From Pseudoxanthomonas sp. GM95 (GTDB taxonomy: Bacteria; Pseudomonadota; Gammaproteobacteria; Xanthomonadales; Xanthomonadaceae): a DNA stretch of 64,000 nt. A model generated the notes under the pieces. The model searched no databases. It was not told the origin of the DNA and saw nothing but the letters and a program-made list of their open reading frames with translations. Shown here in pieces: positions 1 through 9,561 of this stretch. The stretch lies in assembly GCF_900109775.1 (NCBI RefSeq), contig NZ_FOAX01000002.1:1506859-1570858 (forward strand), in the 5' to 3' direction. Both the position numbers and the translations under genes were made by a program. Numbering within the stretch: the first letter of the stretch is position 1; each line of letters opens with the position of its first letter.

Positions 1-1
1 C

Positions 2-1051
<1,050 letters not shown>

Positions 1052-1091
1052 GCCGGCACGCTTGCGAGGCCTGCCTCGCGCGTTGCGAACA

Positions 1092-1111
1092 CCCGGCCAA
1101 GGACGGCCGGG
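1092..1111. other. Hairpin in the guaB-guaA gap
   Basis: CCCGGCC and GGCCGGG form a perfect 7-bp stem around a 6-base loop between guaB and guaA. There is no T-run, so it is not a classical terminator. It may be a processing or attenuation structure; no function can be shown from sequence alone. Confidence 0.4.
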
Positions 1112-1237
1112 CCGGACGTTCCAAAGCACGGAATGTCTCGCCAGGATGGCGGCCAAGATGGAATCGAAATGGCGCGCGTGCATCTTCAAGGTGGCGCGCG
1201 TTGTCTTATCCGAAAGCTCACAGGCGCCTGAAGTCCG

Positions 1238-2803
1238 ATGACCAACATCCATAACGACAAGATCCTGATCCTCGACTTCGGCGCGCAGTACACGCAGCTG
1301 ATCGCCCGACGCATCCGCGAGATTGGCGTCTATTGCGAAATCTGGGCGTGGGACCACGACCCGAGCGAGATCGCGGCCTTCGGCGCCAAGGGCATCATTC
1401 TGTCCGGTGGCCCGGAATCGACCACGCTGCCGGGCGCGCCTGCCGCGCCGCAGGAAGTGTTCGACAGCGGCCTGCCGGTGTTCGGCATCTGCTACGGCAT
1501 GCAGACTCTGGCCGCGCAGCTCGGTGGCGCAACCGAAGCGGCCGACCAGCGCGAGTTCGGCCATGCCGAAGTCGACGTGATCGCCCCCGATGCGCTGTTC
1601 GCCGGTCTGTCCGACCACGGCGGCGCACCGAAGTTGAATGTGTGGATGAGCCACGGCGATCACGTCTCCAAGGCGCCGCCCGGCTTCACCATCACCGCGA
1701 CGACCGACCGCATTCCCGTGGCTGCGATGGCCAATGAGGAAAAGCGTTGGTACGGCGTGCAGTTCCATCCGGAAGTCACTCATACCCTGCAGGGTCAGAC
1801 CCTGCTGCGCCGCTTCGTGGTCGATGTGTGCGGCTGCCAGACGCTGTGGACCGCCGCCAACATCATCGACGACCAGATCGCGCGCGTGCGCGAGCAGGTG
1901 GGCGATGACGAAGTGATCCTCGGCCTGTCCGGCGGCGTCGATTCGTCGGTGGTTGCGGCGCTGCTGCACAAGGCGATCGGCGACAAGCTGACCTGCGTCT
2001 TCGTCGATACCGGCCTGCTGCGCTGGCAGGAAGGCGACCAGGTGATGGCGATGTTCGCCGAGCACATGGGCGTCAAGGTGATCCGTGTGAATGCGGCCGA
2101 TCGCTACTTCGCCAAGCTGGAAGGCGTCAGCGATCCGGAAGCCAAGCGCAAGATCATCGGTAACCTGTTCGTGGACATCTTCGATGAGGAGTCCAACAAA
2201 CTGTCCAATGCCAAGTGGCTGGCGCAGGGCACGATCTATCCCGACGTGATCGAGTCGGCCGGCAGCAAGACCGGCAAGGCGCACGTCATCAAGAGCCACC
2301 ACAATGTCGGTGGCCTGCCCGAGCACATGAAGCTCGGCCTGGTGGAGCCGCTGCGCGAGCTGTTCAAGGACGAAGTGCGTCGCCTCGGCGTCGAACTCGG
2401 CCTGCCGCGCAGCATGGTCTACCGCCATCCGTTCCCAGGCCCGGGCCTGGGCGTGCGCATCCTGGGCGAAGTGAAGCGTGAGTACGCCGAACTGCTGGCC
2501 AAGGCCGATGCGATCTTCATCGACGAGCTGCGCAAGGCCGATCTGTACGACAAGACCAGCCAGGCCTTCGCGGTGTTCCTGCCGGTCAAATCGGTCGGCG
2601 TGGTCGGCGACGCGCGTGCGTACGAGTGGGTGATCGCGCTGCGCGCGGTGGAGACCATCGACTTCATGACCGCGCACTGGGCGCACCTGCCGTACGACTT
2701 CCTCGGCACGGTGAGCAACCGCATCATCAATGAACTCCGCGGCGTCTCGCGCGTGGTCTACGACATCAGCGGCAAGCCACCGGCCACGATCGAGTGGGAG
2801 TGA
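1238..2803 (+). CDS. guaA: GMP synthase (glutamine-hydrolysing)
   Basis: Converts XMP to GMP using ATP and ammonia from glutamine; cytoplasmic last step of GMP synthesis. At 521 residues it has the full family length (about 525). The class I glutamine amidotransferase domain (about 8-200) carries the nucleophile elbow GICYGMQ with Cys85 and the His/Glu pair in QFHPEVTH. The ATP-pyrophosphatase domain has the P-loop LSGGVDSS near residue 230, and the dimerisation domain ends with [10 protein letters not shown]. It pairs with guaB upstream. The intact 3' end is a known hot spot for genomic-island integration, and a P4-type integrase lies directly downstream. Confidence 0.98.
   Translation: MTNIHNDKILILDFGAQYTQLIARRIREIGVYCEIWAWDHDPSEIAAFGAKGIILSGGPESTTLPGAPAAPQEVFDSGLPVFGICYGMQTLAAQLGGATEAADQREFGHAEVDVIAPDALFAGLSDHGGAPKLNVWMSHGDHVSKAPPGFTITATTDRIPVAAMANEEKRWYGVQFHPEVTHTLQGQTLLRRFVVDVCGCQTLWTAANIIDDQIARVREQVGDDEVILGLSGGVDSSVVAALLHKAIGDKLTCVFVDTGLLRWQEGDQVMAMFAEHMGVKVIRVNAADRYFAKLEGVSDPEAKRKIIGNLFVDIFDEESNKLSNAKWLAQGTIYPDVIESAGSKTGKAHVIKSHHNVGGLPEHMKLGLVEPLRELFKDEVRRLGVELGLPRSMVYRHPFPGPGLGVRILGEVKREYAELLAKADAIFIDELRKADLYDKTSQAFAVFLPVKSVGVVGDARAYEWVIALRAVETIDFMTAHWAHLPYDFLGTVSNRIINELRGVSRVVYDISGKPPATIEWE
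2774..2803 (+). other. Putative attL core at the guaA 3' end
   Basis: The last ~30 bases of guaA precede an integrase 302 bp downstream. Islands of this type use the guaA 3' end as attB and restore the reading frame. The matching direct repeat that would mark attR is not visible up to base 64000, so the exact core cannot be defined. This is inferred from gene position, not from a repeat pair. Confidence 0.3.
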
Positions 2804-2845
2804 ATTTGGCTCTTTTCAGGACGATTCGAGGCTGTTGAGAAAGCG

Positions 2846-2886
2846 AGGCAACGAATTGATTTTGAAGAAAATTCGTTGCCTTTTTT
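2846..2886 (+). terminator. Rho-independent terminator behind guaA
   Basis: A perfect 12-bp stem (AGGCAACGAATT with its complement at 2870-2881) around a 12-base loop is followed by six T. It lies 43 bases after the guaA stop and ends the gua transcript before the integrase. Whether it belongs to the chromosome or came with the island is unclear. Confidence 0.9.
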
Positions 2887-2992
2887 ATCGGCAGCTATTC
2901 GCGCCAAGCAAAATCTTTTGACGTTAAATTTGGCGGTGTGTTTTTTCGTTCTGGCTGTGATCCAAGAATTTACTATTGAGACCGAGCCGGTC

Positions 2993-3085
2993 TTTGACGG
3001 TAAACCACTCATAGGAAAAGCTTTTTATTAGGGCTTTTCTGGCATCTGCAGGTCTTCTGAGCCCTGACGGTAAGAAATACCGTCA
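2993..3085 (+). promoter_or_regulatory. Repeated GACGGTAA sites and hairpin upstream of the integrase
   Basis: TTTGACGGTAAA occurs at 2993-3004. A perfect hairpin TGACGGTA-AGAAA-TACCGTCA lies at 3065-3085, just before the AGGAG ribosome site (about 3090) of the integrase. The shared GACGGTAA core suggests arm-type integrase sites or an operator. The 302 bp between guaA and the integrase hold these sites and the terminator, with no gene. Confidence 0.4.
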
Positions 3086-3105
3086 TCACCAGGAGAAAGC
3101 CGCGC

Positions 3106-4362
3106 ATGCTGACTGACACCGCTCTACGCAAGATCAAGCCCAAGTCCAAGAGCTACAAGGCCTTTGACCGGGACGGAATGTACGTGACGGTCTCGCCGCA
3201 GGGCACCGTCACCTTCCGGTACGACTACCGCCTCCACGGGCGCCGCGAGACCGTCACCATCGGAAGATATGGGGCCGACGGTATTTCGCTGTTGGAGGCG
3301 CGCGAAAAACTGATGGAAGCCCGAAAGACCGTCGCCCAGGGACGATCACCGGCGCTGGAAAAGCAGCGCGAAAAACGCCGTCTGTGCGTCACATTGACCT
3401 TCGGGCAGCTGACCGAAAACTGGCTGTCCAAGGCCAGGATGGCCGACAGCACCAAGGCCATGCGAAAGCACGTCATCGATCGGGACATCCTGCCGGTCTT
3501 CAAGAACCGTCTACTCCATGAGGTCACCTCGGATGACCTGCGCGCGCTGTGCATGCAGGTCAAGGACCGCGGGGCGCCAGCCACGGCTGTGCACATCCGG
3601 GACATCGTCAAACAGATCTTCATCTTCGCCAGGCTGCATGGCGAGAAGGTGGACAACCCCGCAGACGATGTGGCCTCGTCATCGATCGCCACCTTCGTGC
3701 CCAAGGACCGCGCGCTGTCCCCTGAGGAGATCCGGCTGATGGTAATTAAGCTGGATGAGGTGCCGACCTACGCAACGATCCGGCTTGCGCTACGCCTGAT
3801 CCTGCTGACGCTGGTGCGCAAGAGCGAGCTGACCCAGGCGACATGGGCAGAGGTCGATTTCCAGGCCGCGACCTGGACGGTCCCCAAGGAGCGTATGAAG
3901 GGACGCAATGCGCATGTGATCTATCTCTCGCGCCAGGCGATGGACATCCTGGTGACCCTGCACACCTACGCGGCAGGCTCAAAATACTTGCTTCCTTCCC
4001 GCTACAACGCCGACAGCTGCATTTCCTCTGCAACCTTGAACCGGATCACCTTGCTGGTCACGGAGCGTGCCAAGGCCGAAAAGCTGCCCCTGGAGTCATT
4101 CACCGTGCATGACCTGCGCAGGACAGGCTCGACCCTGTTGAATGAGGCTGGGTTCAATCGGGACTGGATCGAGAAATGCCTGGCGCACGAGGATGGGCGC
4201 TCTTCCAGGTCGGTCTACAACAAGGCCGAGTACGCCGAGCAACGGCGACACATGCTGCAAGAGTGGGCTGACATGATCGATGCCTGGGTCAGTGGGAAAC
4301 TGCACGTGCCGAAGCTGATGCCGGAGAACGTCGTCGTGCCGAAGTTGAGCGCGACAGCCTGA
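3106..4362 (+). CDS. int: P4-type tyrosine-recombinase integrase
   Basis: Site-specific recombinase that would insert and excise the element at the guaA 3' end. It has 418 residues, the usual length. The N-terminal DUF4102-type arm-binding domain (about 1-90) is followed by a core-binding segment (about 95-190). The catalytic domain has Arg238 (LVRKSEL), a Lys near 260-265, His335 and Arg338 in HDLRRT, His361 (LAHED) and nucleophile Tyr371 (SVYNKAEY). All catalytic residues are present, so it looks active. The start has an AGGAG ten bases upstream. Its position and orientation directly after guaA match guaA-targeting islands. A small HTH gene follows on the same strand. Confidence 0.94.
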   Translation: MLTDTALRKIKPKSKSYKAFDRDGMYVTVSPQGTVTFRYDYRLHGRRETVTIGRYGADGISLLEAREKLMEARKTVAQGRSPALEKQREKRRLCVTLTFGQLTENWLSKARMADSTKAMRKHVIDRDILPVFKNRLLHEVTSDDLRALCMQVKDRGAPATAVHIRDIVKQIFIFARLHGEKVDNPADDVASSSIATFVPKDRALSPEEIRLMVIKLDEVPTYATIRLALRLILLTLVRKSELTQATWAEVDFQAATWTVPKERMKGRNAHVIYLSRQAMDILVTLHTYAAGSKYLLPSRYNADSCISSATLNRITLLVTERAKAEKLPLESFTVHDLRRTGSTLLNEAGFNRDWIEKCLAHEDGRSSRSVYNKAEYAEQRRHMLQEWADMIDAWVSGKLHVPKLMPENVVVPKLSATA

Positions 4363-4374
4363 AAGCGTTGATGG

Positions 4375-4390
4375 GTTGTCACTTGACAAC
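4375..4390. promoter_or_regulatory. Palindrome after the integrase
   Basis: GTTGTCA-CT-TGACAAC is a near-perfect dyad starting 13 bases after the integrase stop and about 105 bases before the next gene start. There is no T-run. It could be an operator or a weak terminator. Confidence 0.35.
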
Positions 4391-4494
4391 CTGGCCAGTT
4401 CCCCGGCACGCTCGCGCATTGCGGCGTGGCCCGGATAGCTGCACCACGCGTCCAAAGTAGCGAAAGGCTGGCGGCGATGCCAAGGAGTAGCGCG

Positions 4495-5019
4495 ATGGAA
4501 TACACCTTCACCTTGAAGTACCAACTTGGCGACGACGACCGCGACCCGGACATGCTGGTTGAGCGATTGGGCGAAGCCGGCTGCGACGATGCCCTGGTCG
4601 GCATCGGTCAGCCTGGGCGGCTGGCGCTGGAGTTCACCCGCGAGGCGGCCGACGCAGAGGCCGCCGTGCGTAGTGCGTTGACGGCCGTACGCAGTGCCAT
4701 ACCGTCGGCCAAGCTGATCGAAGTGGCACCTGATCTGGTCGGGCTGACCGACGTGGCCGACATCGTGGGTGTGTCCCGGCAGAACATGCGCAAGCTCATG
4801 CTTGCACATCCGGGTAGCTTTCCCGCGCCGGTGCATGAGGGCAGTGCCTCGATTTGGCATCTGGCCGACGTGTTGACGTGGTTGCGGGCCAGGAGCGGCT
4901 ATTTGCTGGCAGAAGAGGTGCTGGATGTGGCGCGGGTAGCGCTGCAGGTGAACGTGGCGAAAGAAGGTAAGCGTTTGCCTCGCTCTGCTTCCAAGAGCTT
5001 CCACGCCTTGGTTGGATGA
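4495..5019 (+). CDS. Small HTH DNA-binding protein next to the integrase
   Basis: 174 residues from the ATG with an AAGGAG site about 8 bases upstream; longer in-frame starts lack such a site. The N-terminal half (about 1-85) is an unrecognised alpha/beta-looking segment. The middle (about 85-135) resembles an AlpA/MerR-like winged helix (LTDVADIVGVSRQNMRKLM followed by IWHLADVLTWL). Such proteins often sit beside integrases and may set excision direction or regulate the element. The family is not firmly identified and the role is inference. It is co-directional with the integrase and converges on the excisionase-like gene at 5152. Confidence 0.6.
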   Translation: MEYTFTLKYQLGDDDRDPDMLVERLGEAGCDDALVGIGQPGRLALEFTREAADAEAAVRSALTAVRSAIPSAKLIEVAPDLVGLTDVADIVGVSRQNMRKLMLAHPGSFPAPVHEGSASIWHLADVLTWLRARSGYLLAEEVLDVARVALQVNVAKEGKRLPRSASKSFHALVG

Positions 5020-5151
5020 GGCGCGCTGCCGGCATCGCAGCTACAGAGAAGTCAGTTGCAGATGCTGGACGTGCAGGCCTGATCGGCGTTGTTTGGAGAC
5101 CTGGTCTGGGGCGTCATCCCCGGCCAGGTCTCTTGCCATGGGCCTTGGGCA

Positions 5152-5517
5152 TCAGTCTTTTAGTCGAGTTGCATGCACGGGACGTGCTTTACGCAGATTG
5201 ACGTCGGGCATATGGGGTTTGGCGCGCGGTAGCTGCTTGCGTGCTTCGACCCAGGCCTGGACTTCTTCCAGGTCCCACACCACGCAGCGCGAGGTGAGGT
5301 TGAAGCGTTGCGGAAACTCGCCGCGGCGCTCCAGGTGGTAGACCGTGCTTTGTGCCAAGGGAACGATCTGGTGCAACTCGTGACGCCGGATCGTGCGCCG
5401 GAACGGCAGCGAAGCGTTCTGCGGGAACTGTGGCATCTCGTGATACTGGCTTGAACCGGGCAGCGGCAAGGTCCCGGGGACCTGCGCTGTGCACTTGTGC
5501 TGAATGGTGGTCGCCAT
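5152..5517 (-). CDS. AlpA-like transcriptional regulator / excisionase candidate
   Basis: 121 residues from the ATG at 5517, which has GGAAG just upstream. The C-terminal two thirds match the AlpA/prophage regulatory fold: IRRHELHQIVPLAQSTVYHL recognition region, then GEFPQRF and a basic strand, then WDLEEVQAWVEARK. AlpA-type proteins activate integrase or excision genes in P4-like elements. It is transcribed toward the integrase gene, and with the HTH gene at 4495 it forms the likely recombination-control set. The ~40-residue N-terminal extension is not typical and looks disordered. Confidence 0.72.
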   Translation of the reverse strand: MATTIQHKCTAQVPGTLPLPGSSQYHEMPQFPQNASLPFRRTIRRHELHQIVPLAQSTVYHLERRGEFPQRFNLTSRCVVWDLEEVQAWVEARKQLPRAKPHMPDVNLRKARPVHATRLKD

Positions 5518-5799
5518 CGTGCTTCCATGAGTGTGGATCGTGGCTAGATGCTGGCTATTGCCAGGCGTTGCATCAACCTGCACGAGCTAAGTCCAGCAAG
5601 TCCAAGAGGGTTGTCCGAACGGCCGGTTCTGCATCGTCGCGCCGTTGGTAGCAGGACAAGTCTCCAGATAGATGTATTGGTCTGGGCGATCACTTACAGG
5701 ACGAGCACATGGGCCTGGCCACGCCACCCTGATAGCAATTGCGATCGTGCAGAGCCCCGGCAAAGCCGGGAGTTGCCGTGTCTGTAAGGAACCCAAGCC

Positions 5800-6936
5800 A
5801 TGAATCTGTCCTCGCGTCCACGCGCAGCTTCTGCCGTGGCTCCGTCTCGTTCCACGATCGGCGTGCTCCAGGCCGGGCGCGCCATTGCGGCGCTTGCTGT
5901 CGTATTCAGCCACACGCTTCCGGCCACACAGACCTTCGTCGAGCAGGTGCCTGAGCCTATTCAGGCGATCGTCTCGAAGGGTTATCTGGGCGTGGATTTT
6001 TTCTTTGTGCTGTCCGGCTTCATCATCTTCTACATCAACCGGCACTTCATCGGGAAACAAGGCTGGCTCGGAACATACGTGGAAAGCCGGGTCACTCGGA
6101 TCTACCTGCCTTACCTGCCCATCGCCGTTGCCCTGGGACTTTTCTACGTCCTGGCACCTGGCATGGGCAACGCCGGTGTGCCCTGGTCTTGGTGGGCTAC
6201 GCTGACCCTGGTTCCAAATGGCCCGCACTCCACGCTCGGCGTAGCCTGGAGCCTGTCCTTCGAACTGTGCTTCTACGCTTTGGCGCTTTTGTTCCTGCGC
6301 TCTGGCAGGCCATTGCTGTGCGCAGCGCTCTGGGCATTGCTGATCGTGGTCAGGCAGCTGACAGAGCCGGCCTTTGAGATGCCGTTTGATCTGTCTCCCG
6401 AGTCGATCCTGCTCAATCCGATCAACCTGGAGTTCGTGTTCGGGATGTTCGCCGCCCAGCTGGCGCTGAGCGGTCGGGGCCACAACGCCCTGCTGCTGAC
6501 GGCTGCTGCCATATGCCTGGCTGGTTCGGCCGCCCTGGGGTTTGAACGGGTCTACTCACCGGTATTCGGTCTGGCATTGGCCTTTGCGCTAGTGCCGATG
6601 ATCCGTGCCGAGTGGCGCGGCCACCTGAAGGTGGGGGCGATCTTGATGCTGCTGGGGAACGCGTCTTATGCGATCTATCTGGTGCACTTCCCACTCCTGT
6701 CGGTGACCTCCCGCATCGTTGGAGAGAGCGGACCCTTTGCCACCTATTACGTAAGCATGCTCGTCGGCGTAGGGCTCTCGATTGTCGTGGGCGTTGCCTA
6801 TCATTTGCTCTATGAGTTGCCGACCTTGCGATGGGCGCGCAACAGGATCGCCCGAGCGTTCTGCACGCACCATGCTTGGGTGCGTCGCACATCTGGACGG
6901 GTCAGTTCTGCGGAGCGGCAAACGGTCAGTCCCTAA
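5800..6936 (+). CDS. Membrane acyltransferase, acyltransferase-3 (OafA/YrhL-like) family
   Basis: Likely transfers an acetyl or other acyl group to a surface or secreted glycan at the inner membrane. It has 378 residues and about ten hydrophobic segments. The family signatures are the early LQAGRAIAALAVVFSH (family His), YLGVDFFFVLSGFIIFY and an Arg-rich R-TRIYLPY segment. AAGGAA precedes the ATG. There are no sugar-biosynthesis genes beside it, so the substrate cannot be guessed. The C-terminal ~35 residues are basic and probably cytoplasmic. It is the first gene of the putative cargo. Confidence 0.88.
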   Translation: MNLSSRPRAASAVAPSRSTIGVLQAGRAIAALAVVFSHTLPATQTFVEQVPEPIQAIVSKGYLGVDFFFVLSGFIIFYINRHFIGKQGWLGTYVESRVTRIYLPYLPIAVALGLFYVLAPGMGNAGVPWSWWATLTLVPNGPHSTLGVAWSLSFELCFYALALLFLRSGRPLLCAALWALLIVVRQLTEPAFEMPFDLSPESILLNPINLEFVFGMFAAQLALSGRGHNALLLTAAAICLAGSAALGFERVYSPVFGLALAFALVPMIRAEWRGHLKVGAILMLLGNASYAIYLVHFPLLSVTSRIVGESGPFATYYVSMLVGVGLSIVVGVAYHLLYELPTLRWARNRIARAFCTHHAWVRRTSGRVSSAERQTVSP

Positions 6937-7422
6937 GAGATTCGACGGAAGCGCCGGCATGGACCACGACGCTGCCTGACTAAAGCATGCTGACTGCGCC
7001 CGGCATTCAATAGGAGCGCGGTTTCAACTGGAAGCGGAGCGCCAAGGCGGACATTCCGGAGTGGGATCCAAGCGGCTCGTATCGGCCTGCAGGGAAAACC
7101 CCAGGCTTGTCTGGCCTTGGGGGCCGGTTCAAGCAGTGATAGGGGACCTCTCGGCCTCCGCAACGCGGACGACACCACTCACCGGCTGCCGGGGTTTTTC
7201 TGCACGCGGCGCTCCCGGCTGATCCGTCCTGGTCGCTTTATCTGCACCGGCGGCCAGGCGAGTGCATTGTGGTCCGGGCTTCTTGAAGTTTGATGACAGC
7301 CCCGCGCACTTGTCCGCGAGATTTTCGGCCATGGCACCCACTGCGCCTGCTTGCCGGAAAGTTTTGCTTGATGCAATGTCGCAGCTTGGGCGCTGGATGC
7401 GCTTCGCCAGGGGATGGCTGCG
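6937..7422. other. 486 bp without a convincing gene
   Basis: Open frames here on either strand lack ribosome sites and recognisable protein character; the long minus-strand frame overlaps the DUF922 gene and reads as its shadow. No repeats or terminator were seen. Confidence 0.5.
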
Positions 7423-8391
7423 ATGTGGGTCAAATGGATTGCACCTGGCGTCATGTGCATGGGGCTGTCGTTGCTGATTGCGTTGCTTGTGTTGCCGATG
7501 GCACGCGCAGGGACGGTGAGTGAGAATCGCAAGGACTCGACCTATACCGTGACCGGACGGAATGGTCGCGAGATTCTCGCGTCCATGGAACGCTGGAGTC
7601 GACAGGCACGCGAGCAAATCGGCGACAAGAGTGCCAGCGAAGAAACACTCGCCGGCCTTACCCGTGCGCAGATGCAGATGTCTTACCAGGCTCATAGAAC
7701 AAGCGAATCCTGCGCCGTCACCAGTGCGACCGTTCGCGTGGGAATCAGTGTCTACACACCCGCGTGGGAAGCTCCTCCTGATGCATCGCTTGATACCCGC
7801 AAGTTCTGGGCGGATTTGCATCGGCGTGTTCAGACGCACGAAGAACAACACGTCACGATCTACCGACGCTATGCCAAAAGCGTGGCCGACGCCACAGAGC
7901 GGGTCAAGGCAAAAACTTGCAAACAGGTGGAGCGGGGCGTTCAGAGGCTAGAGAAACAACTAGCCGCGCAGATGGAAAAGGCACACGCAGACTTGGACCA
8001 GGCTGACGGACATATCCGGATCAACTGGAAACAGGCCGAAGCCGCGCGCAGCGCGAGGCCCAAGTCTTCGCGTCTCACTGTCCTGTATGCATGGGGACTC
8101 GGATCTGTCGCTTACGCTGGTCTTGCCTTATTGCTATGGACTTGGCTTGGATCGACGTTGGCTCGTGCGCGCCGCTCGGTCAGAGGATTTGATCTCCAGG
8201 ACGAAGCCTTGGTGGTTGTCAGCGTCATGTTGATGGCGTTGTTGCCCCCAGTTGCCCTGATCCTCGCCGGGCCGAGTGCCCTTACGCGACCTGCGTTGCT
8301 TGGTTTCCTTGTTGTCTGGATCGCCTCGATCGCTCCTTCGATAGTCAGTGCGAGCCGGATCCTGTCCCATAGGCCGAGGCACAACCCCTAA
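7423..8391 (+). CDS. DUF922-type membrane-anchored putative zinc protease
   Basis: 322 residues from the second Met, chosen because a GGGG stretch lies about 9 bases upstream. An N-terminal hydrophobic segment or signal peptide (ending near MARAG) is followed by an extracytoplasmic domain. That domain has an HExxH site HEEQH in the DUF922 context RVQTHEEQHVTIY (about residues 139-147). A Lys/Glu-rich helical stretch and about three C-terminal membrane segments follow. DUF922 proteins are predicted secreted Zn peptidases; activity is inferred. It lies upstream of the cyclic-nucleotide and peptide-modification genes with a 109-bp gap, so a link is possible but not shown. Confidence 0.7.
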   Translation: MWVKWIAPGVMCMGLSLLIALLVLPMARAGTVSENRKDSTYTVTGRNGREILASMERWSRQAREQIGDKSASEETLAGLTRAQMQMSYQAHRTSESCAVTSATVRVGISVYTPAWEAPPDASLDTRKFWADLHRRVQTHEEQHVTIYRRYAKSVADATERVKAKTCKQVERGVQRLEKQLAAQMEKAHADLDQADGHIRINWKQAEAARSARPKSSRLTVLYAWGLGSVAYAGLALLLWTWLGSTLARARRSVRGFDLQDEALVVVSVMLMALLPPVALILAGPSALTRPALLGFLVVWIASIAPSIVSASRILSHRPRHNP

Positions 8392-8500
8392 ACCCAGTAC
8401 GGCGTTGCTGTTCCCCGCTGGGGCGGCTGCGGTTGTTGCTATGCTTTCACACACTGGCTCCAAGCCGGGTTGGGGAGCAAGGGGTTATGAGGTTTGGGGT

Positions 8501-9538
8501 ATGTCCTACGATCTGACGATGCCGGAGTCCTCTGACGCCACCGCCGGCGGCTCGCGCAGGCTGGAGCACGCTGTGCTGTCGGCTGGAGAACTGGCTTTGT
8601 TTTCGGCGTTCGGCCGCGAGCGGACGTTCGGGCCGGGCGAGCTCGTGTTCGAACGAGGCCAGGTGCAGACCCAGATGTACGTGTGCCTGGAAGGCGAGGT
8701 CGACCTGGATTTCGGCGGCGACCTGATCGTCAAGCGCATCGGGCCAGGTGAGTTCTTCGGTGAACTGGGACTGCTGATTGGCGGTCATGCCCGCAGCGCC
8801 GACGCCAGGGCGGCGAAGGCCTGCAAGCTGATTGAGTTGGCCCACGAAGACTTTGAGCGCCTGGTCAGCCATGATCCGGTGGTCACCGCGCACTTCCTGC
8901 GCGGTGCCATCGTGCGCGTGGTCCACAGCGAGCGATCGCTGATCCACCAACTGCGTCGTCGCAACCATGAAATGGAACTGGCGCTGGAGAGCCTGGACGC
9001 GACCTCGCGCCTGCTCGACCAGTCCGAAGCGCTGGCCGGTACGGACGAATTGACCGGCCTGCACAACCGTCGCGGTCTGACCTCGTATCTGCGGGCGTGC
9101 CAGAACAATGGCGAGCGCCCAGGACTGGGGCTGCTCCTGATCGACTGCGACAAGTTCAAGCGGGTCAACGACCGCTTCGGCCATGTCGTGGGCGATCACG
9201 TGCTGCAGAACGTGGCCAAGGCGATACGCACGCAGACGCGCGAGGCCGACTTTGCCTGCAGGCTTGGTGGTGACGAGTTCTGTGTCCTGGTTCAGGCCGA
9301 CAGCGCCGAGAAGCTGTTCGGGTTTGCCCAGGCGCTTTTGGAGGCGGTGAGGGTTGATTTGGCCCAGGCTGGCGAGGTCCCGCACATCTGCCCGGTCAGC
9401 ATCGGAATCAGCCTGATTGAGGCCGATTCGGGCTGGAGCGACTGGTACGTGCGCGCTGACCATGCGCTCTATGAAGCCAAGCGTCTGGGCGGCGATCGTC
9501 TGTACGGCGGTGCCGTGTTCCCGTCCGCTTCGGCCTGA
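8501..9538 (+). CDS. cNMP-binding domain diguanylate cyclase
   Basis: Would make c-di-GMP under control of a cyclic mononucleotide. It has 345 residues from the chosen ATG; longer in-frame starts read into non-conserved sequence. A Crp-type cNMP-binding domain (about 30-140) has a phosphate-binding-like cassette GEFFGELG...HARSADA. A helical linker leads into a GGDEF domain (about 175-335) with an intact GGDEF at 256-260, an RxxD inhibitory site (READ, 247-250) five residues before it, and DELTGLHNR at its start. No EAL or membrane segments are seen. The next gene, a class III cyclase, starts 23 bases later, so the two are probably one operon and could form a cAMP/cGMP to c-di-GMP relay. Confidence 0.93.
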   Translation: MSYDLTMPESSDATAGGSRRLEHAVLSAGELALFSAFGRERTFGPGELVFERGQVQTQMYVCLEGEVDLDFGGDLIVKRIGPGEFFGELGLLIGGHARSADARAAKACKLIELAHEDFERLVSHDPVVTAHFLRGAIVRVVHSERSLIHQLRRRNHEMELALESLDATSRLLDQSEALAGTDELTGLHNRRGLTSYLRACQNNGERPGLGLLLIDCDKFKRVNDRFGHVVGDHVLQNVAKAIRTQTREADFACRLGGDEFCVLVQADSAEKLFGFAQALLEAVRVDLAQAGEVPHICPVSIGISLIEADSGWSDWYVRADHALYEAKRLGGDRLYGGAVFPSASA

Positions 9539-9561
9539 ATGGCTGGCGGATACCTTCAGTC

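Noticed and set aside
2804..3105. tRNA gene as integration target
   Set aside because: No cloverleaf or CCA-like end seen; the guaA 3' end is the better target.
7129..7851. Minus-strand 240-codon frame
   Set aside because: Overlaps the DUF922 gene, has no ribosome site and no protein-like motifs; a shadow of the plus-strand gene.
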